DNA from: Nematostella vectensis
Lineage: Eukaryota > Cnidaria > Anthozoa > Actiniaria > Edwardsiidae
Assembly (NCBI RefSeq): GCF_932526225.1
Contig: NC_064037.1
Span: forward strand, 10,832,203 to 10,896,202
DNA: 64,000 bases
Reading direction: 5' to 3'
Below, piece by piece: positions 21,216 through 32,200 of this stretch. Both the position numbers and the translations under genes were made by a program. The stretch's first letter is position 1, and the number at the start of each line of letters is the position of its first letter. Below the pieces are notes generated by a model, which saw only the letters and a program-made list of their open reading frames with translations, did not search any database and had not been told where the DNA came from.

Positions 21216-21545
21216 ATGGCAGTTTGTTGTGCCTTGTTATGCATTTTTAATTTAATACTTTTGGTGAAATCGAACAAATTAGAAAACGGCATGTTTTCTT
21301 TCAAAAATTTCCATGAAAACTTTTATGGGCAGATTTTCGTGAAAAATGGGACAGTCATTGTTGAAACTATCCTGAAGGAGTTACACGCTTGCCATATTGG
21401 ATGCCTTGATAATATCGAGTGCTTGGCAGTGAATTTTATCCAAGAAAACCCGAAACAGCCTCGATGTCAACTTTTGAACGATGGAAAGTCGGACTTTGCG
21501 AACCACCTGGTGGCAAAACATGGAAGCACATATTCGCGGGTTAAG
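21216..21545 (+). CDS. Alternative first exon A: signal peptide plus PAN/Apple-like domain
   Basis: ATG at 21216 opens a 21-residue signal peptide (MAVCCALLCIFNLILLVKSN). A PAN/Apple-like domain follows, with the spaced cysteines CHIGCLDNIECLAVNF and RCQLLND. The exon ends at a consensus donor AAG|GTAAGG after 110 codons, in phase 0. The EGF exon at 24094 begins in phase 0, so this exon can splice straight to it, skipping exon B; that product would be 472 residues. It could instead belong to a separate gene whose other exons were lost, but no other partner exons lie before 22858. The 5' flank is duplicated at 20637-20770. Secretion is inferred from the signal peptide. Confidence 0.65.
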
Positions 21546-22857
21546 GTAAGGGAATCGAGTTTTTCCCGAAAGGGTGTATTGAATCATGTTTGCATGTAAA
21601 TTCAAGTGTTTATCTATCTTTTGCTGGTATTCGCTCGACAAATTAAAGGCTGAGCTAATTTGAAAGGATGTATTAATTTTTCGTATGATCTAAAACCATA
21701 ATTCTTTAATGTTTCGTATTTTTTGTCCACATAGATAAAATTTTGTCAGATTCATCATAACAATATTAGCTAAACAATTTATTATTATTACTAAACAAAT
21801 GTCCGAGTTGCGTAAGTAAAAACCTGCTTAGGCGCAGCTGCCACTAAAAAACAAGGAAACGTTTAAACGACCACCCGGAGATTTTGAAAACAATGAAAAG
21901 AAGAAAGTTGTGTACACGCAACGAATGAAAATAATGTTTTACGATAGGCACCTACGATATAAAAATCATATGAAAAGAAAAGGAAACTTAAAACCAGGTT
22001 CCAGGAGCCTCATTGCTTACTGCGGCATAAAAAAAATAAACTCTGCATGTAACCTTGTTAGCTTAGCCGAATAATTACCTCGCTCCAATATTTTACGGTT
22101 TTTTTTCTCCGTACCAAATCATGGACAAGAAAACATAACTGATATGTTCTGTTTTACAAGAAACTGATCTTTAAAGGAATTAAAACCAAAGGTTTCTAGA
22201 CCAATGTGATAAACTGGGATTTATGAATGCAAGGGGACCACCGTTTTCAATTTATTCGGTACCATTTATCCCTTTCACGATAAACAACAGGGTCGTTCAT
22301 GAATCACAACAATAACTCCTAACGCCCCCTATTTTTAGATCGTCCCAGGGTGATCAAAACTTACTATTCAAATCTTACACTTCACATTCATAGAAATTCC
22401 AAATTATTATTCTAACAAGGGTCTCCTGCGTCGATGTGGAAACTTTTGTAACTGAATGTCAATTATTTGAACTAATTATATACTGAAACATCAGTTTTAG
22501 CTTTCCGTCGATGATCGGGACATAGCAGCTGTTCAAATAACATTCTTGGAATGTAATTTGCATAGAAAGCAAGACCCACGCCACCCTATACCCGACTTGT
22601 CTTTTTCACAGTTTTCGCACTAACATCTAAATTGTGAGGTGTTGTGTGGAACGTAACTTGTAAAGCTAAGGGGAGTACACGCGGATTGTCGACGTTTGCG
22701 ACCTGATGGTCTTGAAGAGAGATGGAGAAGGACAAGAGAGATCTCATGGGTGTATTATTGTAAATTATTTCTAATAAGCACTTTTCCAACTTATTAGTTA
22801 TTTATAGGTTCCTCCACTTGGTAGAAATCTATTACCGCCATCAGGTAGAAAATCAAA
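21546..22857 (+). other. Spacer between alternative first exons A and B
   Basis: AT-rich sequence. It would be intron for transcripts starting at exon A and promoter for those starting at exon B. No clear TATA box or further exon was recognised. Confidence 0.45.
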
Positions 22858-23217
22858 ATGCACGCGGCAATATTAGTTTATTCCATCATTGGGCACTTGT
22901 CATACTTTGCTGTAAAAGCGGAGCAGGTCATATTCCTTGCCTCGAACGGCGCAACCCGAGGAAATGCAAAGAGCTTGGGACGATTCCACAAACACGTAGA
23001 TACATATTTGGACGTCTCGGCAAAGTTAACTCACTTGGTTGAAAGACAGGGTGGTTGTGTTCTAGCATGCTTACGAAATTCTTCATGTTTTTCATTGAAC
23101 ATGGCCAAACGACCAGATAGCAGTTCAAAGTATTTATGTGAGGTTCTAGGAACCGACATCTATAACTCATCGAGTAAAATACAGAACAACAACAACTGGA
23201 TTCACTACAGCATTGAT
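22858..23217 (+). CDS. Alternative first exon B: signal peptide plus PAN/Apple-like domain
   Basis: MHAAILVYSIIGHLSYFAVK is the leader. The PAN-like core has GGCVLACLRNSSCFSLNM and LCEVLG, the same cysteine spacing as exon A though otherwise diverged. It ends GAT|GTAAGTG at 23217 after 120 codons, phase 0, the same phase as exon A. The two look like an ancient tandem duplicate of one exon used as alternative starts. Confidence 0.75.
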
Positions 23218-26200
23218 GTAAGTGAATTAATGATGAGAAGTTTGGAAAATAACATAATCGAAAAGTGTGATCGGAGATTTATTTTTGAAAATCTAGCAAT
23301 TCAAAAATTATCTTTCTTATAACTTTCACGTGAAATCTTCGCGTAATACATATAGTTCTCCACGGTAAATTAATTTGAGAGATAGAACAGGACCGACATA
23401 TTGTACTATGGGTATTATATATAGTACTATCTTGTACTATAAGGCGCTATGGATTTGGTCCAGCGAAGAATTCCACGGGAGCATGGTAGTCTAATCAAGC
23501 ACACAAATCGAGAACACGAAAAGTTTCAATCATTTTTATAACTTTTGGTTGAAATCACTCTTAACATTGCAGTTACGCTATCACTACGCTTGGGTGAGCT
23601 CAGCGTTGTCAAATTCGACGAGTTTACTTTGTAGTTCTCTTGCAAAGTTGAAGTTTCTTGTTTGCTTGGCAACAACATACTGTTTCAAATTGAACTTCAC
23701 TGTCTCATAGAGACTTACACTTCGAAAAGTTAATATTCTTTTGAATCCAAAGAGGATTTTACAACATCTAACCTTTTCTGGTTGGTTAGCACTAAGGGAT
23801 GGACCAGTAGAAAAGCAATGGAAGGGGTCACGTGATGTGTGACGCCATCGATGACCTCATCAAACACAAAAATATATATTTTCATATTTCATGATAGAAA
23901 AATCGAAATGCAACCAAACTTGGTAGATGTCAAAGGAGGGGTGGTCACGTGTCTGTGACATCATCAATGTCGCCAGACAACAAACTTGACAGATCAGGAG
24001 GGCGCAACAGGATGGTAACATGATGACAGACGTCATCGATGACAAAAAATGACCGTCCATCGTATTAATCATTTTCCTTCGTTATTTCAACAGACCCAGT
24101 GCTTTGACAAACCTTGCCTGAATGGAGGCACCTGCCAACCGCTTTACCAAGACAGTAATTACACATGCACGTGCACCCCTGAATACACAGGAAGGCATTG
24201 CGATGGTATGTGTGTTGCACTGAATACTGAACTGTGTAACCTAGGCCCCAAGGGAGAATTTTATTTTATTTTTATTTTTTTAAAATTTATTTTAAATTAA
24301 TAAATATATAACGGTGTTTGGTTTAATCGTCTTTAAATCAGTAAGGGTTTATCCGTTCTATGTTAACGTTGCTCGAAGAATCACGTGTTTTATCTGGTTA
24401 GGGCTTCAAAAGCACATTTTTTGGTATAATAATATTCAGATGGATTACACACTGGATCGAGCTGAACTAACCTCAGGGGCGGCGGAAGGGGAGGGGCAGG
24501 AGGGCGCCAGCCCCCCCCCCCCCCCCCCCCCACGCACACACACACGCACTTTTCTGAGCGGATGTTTCTTTATATATGAACGTTTTTTAAACCAACAATG
24601 GGTTTCAAGCGGTGAACATTTTAAAATCCCGTGCATAAAAACCTAGAATATACCCCGCGTTCTTAAAAATAGCGCTTTAGAATTTTAAACGACCACCCAT
24701 CCCTCCCCCCCTGAAACCAACAACTACCCCTTCATCTGAAACCACCAACAACCCCTCCCCCCCCCAACTTCCATCCCTCCCCCCCCCCCCCACACACACA
24801 CACACACATTTATGGAACCGCTCCGACGCCCCTGATCCTCCTCCATTGGCAACTTTATTGCCAAACGCTACTGTATTGGCAAAAAAGCGCTGTGAGCGAT
24901 TTGGGCTACCTGTGTTTCGGGCATCTGGGACGTCCCCCCTCCCGATGAATTTTTGCTTCCTACACAGGAAGCCCAGTTCACGTCTTTTTTTTTTTCCATA
25001 TCATCTTTTCTCTTTTCAAAAGAGATGCCTGCGCAGAAGGCTAGACCTGAACAACGCCGTCTAAAATTAGCTCTTCGCATCTCAACTAATATCCGAAGGA
25101 ATGGGGTGGATGCAATACAAGGCGCCTGATATCCAAACTTTGTGTATGGTGTGGTATTTTAGGGTATTTCAGCATTCTAAAGGGTTATTTGTTTACAGTT
25201 TGTATTTTTTCGTTGGGTATGGACAACAAAAGAAGAATCGCTGACTCACAGATCACAGCATCATCCGTTGCAACCTCCTATTGGTCTCCTGTCTACGGGC
25301 GTCTTTACCAACTAAACATCGGAAACACTGCGTTTGGTGGATGGGGTCCAAGCACATCTCAAGTCGGCGAATATCTACAGGTTGATTTGCTGAGTGTCAT
25401 GAAGATCAACAAAGTGGCGACCCAGGGGCAACCTACTAAAAATATCAATGGTCAAGAACCCGAACCCAGCATGAATAACTGGGTGACCCGCTACGGACTC
25501 AGCTACGCCTCGGATGGAGTCACCTGGACAACCTACCCACACGTGAGTAGCTACTTAGACGCGATGATAACGCAGTACCGTAGTAGGCCTCTATTTTTTT
25601 TGGGGGGGGACCCAATACATAAACATTAAGAAAATATTTGGGGGCACGGCCACGCCCCTACTGGTCATTTCCTTATAAGTTTGGAAATATTGTGGGGGGG
25701 GGATGTACCCCCAGTGTTCCACCCTTGCTACGGCCCTGTAACGATGGGAAATAACAAGCATGTGACTTGATTGTAGAACTGGCAAGTGGTGATAAATTCC
25801 AAAGGTTGTTCATTCAATGGTTACCAAAAACTTAACATTAGTCCATGAAATGTCGGGACGTCAGATCGAAATGTTTGTTTTCAAAATTTTGTTGGTTAAA
25901 ATACAATTCAAGTGACATCACTTTATTTAGTGCGCAACCTATTTGTTACAAATATATTAGTGCGCAGCGCATGTTCATATCTAAAAAATCGGCCTTTTAG
26001 GAACCGGCCCCAGCATGTGTGGCCTCTGGGCAGCCTTTCGTGCCAATAACAGACTGTGGAAGGTTGAGTGACTTTGAAAGCCTATTAGGGCAGAAATACA
26101 TTTGTTAATAAAATATTTGAAATAGAAATAAAATATGGACAAGTTGCTTTTGTCTTTAATTGTTACTTTTGGCCAATGACCTTTGAAATTTTCTGATTCA

Positions 26201-29200
26201 GACTTGTATTGTGGTTTTGCTCCGAAATGGAAAAAATCACAAATTTCAGGATGTTTCACCAAAAACGGCTTTTTGGGGACTTTTAGTATGTTAACTAGGT
26301 TGTATCACTTGTTCAAAATCCGTTGAGAGAAATTTTATTGCAATTAGTTCCACCTGAAACCACAGATTGACTGGACTATTTTTATTTTCGCAGAAAAGTC
26401 CCCCAAACATCTCTACATCGCCTGTTATTACCTCCATTTCATTGCCAAAATGTCATTTGCATCAGGATTCGAGTTGGTGCGGGACACTAGCGAGACAGAT
26501 CTATTTCAAGTATAAACTTCATGTAACTTTCTATCTGTCCCAGCACAATATTCGAGTCACCATCGGCGACGAAGGTTGCATGTGTTGCATTTGTAAGAGA
26601 CCGTGCCTGCGTTTGAACATTCTCTTGGTTTGAAGCAATTGGCGCTTGTTCTAGAGAGCCCTATACTAAGTTTGAAGCAATTTGTATTTTGAAAGAAATG
26701 CTAGACTGAGTTTATGCAGTTTTGAAGAATAGCATGACTGCGTTTGAATCAATTGGTGCATGTTTTGAAGATAGAAAAGGTAGCGACTGTGTTCGCAAAG
26801 CAGCGCGTGTATTTTCGAAGAGAGCGCGACAGCGTTTGTAAGAACTAGTGCTTTTTTTTGAAGAGCGCGTGACTGAGTTTGAAGCAGTTTGTGTCCTCTG
26901 CGGTTCAATTAAGTTGTTAGTTTTCAACAAAAAATTACAATGCTAGAAGAGCTTTTTTAGTCCTTTACTTGCCGATTCGCATCTCGAAGTTCGATTGTTT
27001 ATAGTTTGTATTTGAGCTGAGAAGGTCCAAACACATTGCCCCCACTAATTGATCGAATTACGATTTTGCAATTTTTTAGATTATTTACATTCGCAACACA
27101 CATTGTATAACAGTGCAATTAATTGTGCTGGGTATTTTAGTTTCGAGTACGAAAAGAAAAAGTGAAATTTGAGATGTTGTTCAAAGTTTCGAACGATAAT
27201 ACGACACAAATAGTATGACTCTAATTATAGTCCCTACAATTTTAAACGAAGCTACGGTAGTCTAGTGGTCCTACCGTCTGTCTTTCTATGCGAAATCTTT
27301 GCGAAGAGTAGGTTCAAGACCAACCATGACTACATTTTTTTTCTCGTCATTTTTTCTTTCCCCTTTTCACTTTCACTTTAAAGTTACTAAACATGTTTTC
27401 TAATGATAAAATTCACAAGAGACACTTTCAGAACATTTTTTTTATGAACGATTTTCGGACAGACTTGAAACTCAACATAATAACCAGCTATGCAGCCTAG
27501 TTGGCACCTAGACTCATGTACCCTTTGGGTACCTATTTTTTTAACTTTGTACTCAAGTCTAGTTTGTTTTACAATTTTTTCATCCCATATCTATAGTTAA
27601 GACACTCACACTTTACTGGATATTAGTAGATTTTCTCTAGCTCTATTTCCCACTATTATTCATGTATTATTTTTGTTACCTACAGCAGCCATTTGAATCA
27701 GTGCTTGTGGCCACACTAGTTTGTACACACCTCATATTTGTAACATCTGTGGTAGAGTTTCCTACATTTTGTGTGATCACAGTATTACCTTTTTGTGTCC
27801 ATAGTCATAGTTCTTGCCCCACATGTCTCCATTTGTTTGTACTTGTAATTCACTAATCCATTTAAGCAGATTTATGCAAGACCCCCTTTTCTTTGCAGCC
27901 ACTGTCTTGGCTGATAACTAACCCTTCACTTACCGTTTCATTGATCACTTACCCTTTACTTACCGTTTCATGGATCACTTACCCTTCACTTCCGTTTCAT
28001 GGTTTCTCTGTTTGTTTTATAAGAGAAAAGGAACAAAAACAAATTGCTTGTAGTCTTATTTAATTTAAACAAAAGAAATTATTTCATTGAAGACATTGTA
28101 CGACTAGAAAGGAAAAGTTTGTGTGACTGAAGTCTGATAGAGTCTGTGGAGGGGATGTGCAGTCATAGATAGTATGGAAAATAAGTATATAAAAAATGAC
28201 TTCTTTTTGTGATTGAGTGGGAGGAAGTACACTGCAATATTTACTGGAGCCCTCAGATTTCTAAAGAATCTCTGTTTCTCCTCCGTGGCTGTGTTTGCCT
28301 TGGTATAAAATATTGTAGCAATCAATTTTGTTTTATTTTTTGGGAAATGATTTGTAATCATAGTAGTTCGGGACTGGACATTGCTGTGGAAAAATAGACT
28401 CAAAATATAAAATACTGCAAACCCAGTATCGAATAAAAAAAATATGTCTGATATGAAAAGCGGGGCAAAGAAATGAGATTATTCAGAGTGATTCTTCATT
28501 TCCCTTTATACACTAGCAACAGAGCATAAGATCTTTTGCTCTCTTGACACTAGTTCATCAAATAACACAGAGATCTACTGAATTCTTATTATTTACTCGT
28601 CATTTTAGGAATTTGGTTGGTTTGTCTTCCCTTAATAAAGTTATTTCGCTCTGTTGCATTTATAAACAAAGCCTTACAGTACAATCACAGGATTTGTTCT
28701 GTTTGAATACCTTTCGCTTTGCCCTTAGGTGAGGGGCTAGGAATTTATCCGAGTTCTTTTATTATCAAATGACAAACTTCGAAAGCCATGATAAGCAAAC
28801 CCCGTAAAATATCGGATCATAAGTCGTCATACTAACCAAATCATTCTTTGATTTCGCCATCGTATTCTCGGTATAAATTGAAGAATGAGCTTTCAACATT
28901 ATCGTAAACACAGGGCACGTGCGAAAAATCATGGCCGCTTTAGTATCGCTGACTGCCAAAGGGAGCCCAAATATTGGTTTCCACAGACACCGTCCAAATC
29001 GAAGCTGGAAAGGCAACGCATGTAGACTACTAATTGCGCTTCGGGGGAGGGGACGGGAGATTTCGTTTCCAAGATGGCGGCGGCTTGTCCAACAAGAAAC
29101 CCAAATCGACACGATGACCGAAATTAGCGCTCGCTCGAGCAAAAAACGTTAATTTAGTAAACGTTAATAAATACTGAAAACAAAATTCAACGACTTTTTT

Positions 29201-32200
29201 AATAAACTGTTTATTAATAAGGAGCTTCACTCAGTGTCTTCTTGGTCTGGTCAATTTCGGCATCAGAAATGTATTTCCGAGCAGCAAATTGAGAAAACTC
29301 TGCCATCTTTTTGGATCCGCGTTGATTTGGTTTATCTGAATATGTTATGCTCAATTTCGTGTTAATTTGACTTGTTTCGACACAAGTTGTAAAAAAATTC
29401 GCGTTAATTTTCTATTATTAAGTTACCCCCTTCTTAACTAATTGTTGTGTATTTTGAGCTAAGCAGACGGCCAATACCGTGACGTCCAGTATTATAGAAA
29501 CCTCAGTGTTATAGAAACCTCAGTGTTATAGAAACCTCAGTGTTATAGAAACCTCAGTGTTATAGAAACCTCAGTATTATAGAAACCTCAGTATTATAGA
29601 AACCTCAGTATTATAGAAACCTCAGTATTAGAAACCTCAGTATTATAGAAACCTCAGTATTATAGAAACCTCAGTATTATAGAAACCTCAGTGTTATAGA
29701 AACCTCAGTGTTATAGAAACCTCAGTATTATAGAAACCTCAGTATTATAGAAACCTCAGTATTATAAAAACCTCAGTATTATAGAAACCTCAGTATTAGA
29801 TACCTCAGTATTATAGAAACCTCAGTATTATAGAAACCTCAGTATTATAGAAACCTCAGTATTATAGAAACCTCAGTATTAGAAACCTCAGTATTATAGA
29901 AACCTCAGTATTATAGAAACCTCAGTATTATAGAAACCTCAGTATTATAGAAACCTCAGTATTATAGAAACCTCAGTATTATAGAAACCTCAGTGTTATA
30001 GAAACCTCAGTGTTATAGAAACCTCAGTGTTATAGAAACCTCAGTGTTATAGAAACCTCAGTATTATAGAAACCTCAGTATTATAGAAACCTCAGTATTA
30101 TAGAAACCTCAGTATTATAGAAACCTCAGTATTATAGAAACCTCAGTATTATAGAAACCTCAGTATTATAGAAACCTCAGTATTATAGAAACCTCAGTAT
30201 TATAGAAACCTCAGTATTATAGAAACCTCAGTATTAGAAACCTCAGTATTATAGAAACCTCAGTATTATAGAAACCTCAGTGTTATAGAAACCTCAGTGT
30301 TATAGAAACCTCAGTATTATAGAAACCTCAGTATTATAGAAACCTCAGTATTATAGAAACCTCAGTATTATAGAAACCTCAGTATTATAGAAACCTCAGT
30401 ATTATAGAAACCTCAGTATTATAGAAACCTCAGTATTATAGAAACCTCAGTATTATAGAAACCTCAGTATTATAGAAACCTCAGTATTATAGAAACCTCA
30501 GTATTAGAAACCTCAGTATTATAGAAACCTCAGTATTATAGAAACCTCAGTGTTATAGAAACCTCAGTGTTATAGAAACCTCAGTATTATAGAAACCTCA
30601 GTATTATAGAAACCTCAGTATTATAGAAACCTCAGTATTATAGAAACCTCAGTATTATAGAAACCTCAGTATTATATTCAGTTAGTACAGGGGCGGATCC
30701 AGGAGCTCCAAAAAGGGGGGGGGGGCGAAGCAAGGGTTTCAAGAAAGGGGGGGGCGGATTCAATGTTCTCCCTGTATTTTCTTATATTACTTGTTAATTC
30801 TAAGCCGAATATCTGAAAATAGGGGGAGGGGGTGGGGGCGCTCGGCCCACCCTTTAATCCGCCTCTGACGTATACCAAAATATGACAAAGCTGGACCCTT
30901 CTGTCATAACTAGTAGTAGATATAAGTGAAAGCTTCTTTTATTTTCCAGGAATTCACTGGTAATTCTGACCGTGACACGGTAGTGTCGCACGTTCTTCCG
31001 GTCACCATTCAGGCCAGGTACATCCGGTTTTTGCCAAAGAACTGGCATGGTCAAATCGCCCTGAGAGCTGAACTGTTTGGGTGCGATACAGGTATGTTAT
31101 CCTCTTCTGTTAACATTGTTTTGTTTTTGTTTTTGTCATTTTTTTTTAATTGTATTACAATTGTTCAATCTCGTCTTCCATTTCATCCGCTGGACAGAGA
31201 CATCAAGAACATTTCACTCGAAAGCATGTTTTTACTTTCTAAGCATAGTTGCAGTTCTATTTTTACTTTCTAAGCATAGTTGCAGTTCTTGTGTTTACTT
31301 AGTTGCAGTTCTGTTTTTACTTTCTAAGCATAGTTGCAGTTCTGTTTTTACTTTCTAAGTATAGTCAATTTTGTAGTGCGACGCGCGTTGCTATCAACAA
31401 TAACCTTGCCCCAAGTCGCCCTCTTTGGTTTTCCCTAATAAGAGCGCGCGATCATGGGCATTTTTCTCAGTAAAGCGAGCAAACAAAAATGTGAATGGAC
31501 GTTGTTGGTTGTTTAGCTTGCATTATTTCGATTTTAATTTGCATATTTTTGCCGAGAAAAATAATGACGTTGGTTGATTCTTTTTCTGATTGAAACAATT
31601 GTTCCTCCGACCTAAATTGAGGTTGGTAGAAAATGGCTGGGAGTGTGCTAGAAAAGTCCGTTATATAGCAAAAGCCTTATAAAAAGCCGAACAACGGACT
31701 CTAAGAAAGTCCACGTGGCCACCAATAGAAATGTTTGAGAAAGGTTTTCAATTAGAATCGTTCGGAATGACAGCTTTGATTGACATGAATTTTATAACCA
31801 GAACGATTCTGTCTCGTTCTAAGGCAAACTGAAGCATTTCTTTCCCACGCTGGTTATGGCTTGCGAAGTTGATGCCCGGACGAGGAACCTTTAAAAGAAA
31901 AAGTCGACAACAACGCAGATTTATGTTTTTTAGAACGATATTTCGGCAGGCCAATACCTGCCTTCTTCAGGTTATCGTCTACTTTTTTTTTTTAAACAAC
32001 CCTAAAAGATACTAAAGTGGGCGTGGTCTGGTTATATTTTAACGCTAAAAGCTACTAAAGTGGGCGTGGTTAGGCATGAATTTACCCCCTAAAGATACCT
32101 CAAATGTCAATAATTTGTAATAGAAAAACGTTTATTTAAAACGGACTCTAAGACTGGCACGTTTTGAAAGATTGACACGTTTTAACGCTCTTTCGTTAGC

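Noticed and set aside
27251..27330. Functional tRNA gene
   Set aside because: A and B boxes are present, but no acceptor stem forms, so only a tRNA-like repeat is called.
28919..29152. 77-codon plus-strand frame with MAALVSLTAKGS
   Set aside because: No homologous motif or splice context; internal CAAGATGGCGGC-type text is common in repeats.
29490..30676. CRISPR-like array
   Set aside because: Units are directly adjacent with no unique spacers, and the genome is eukaryotic; it is a minisatellite.
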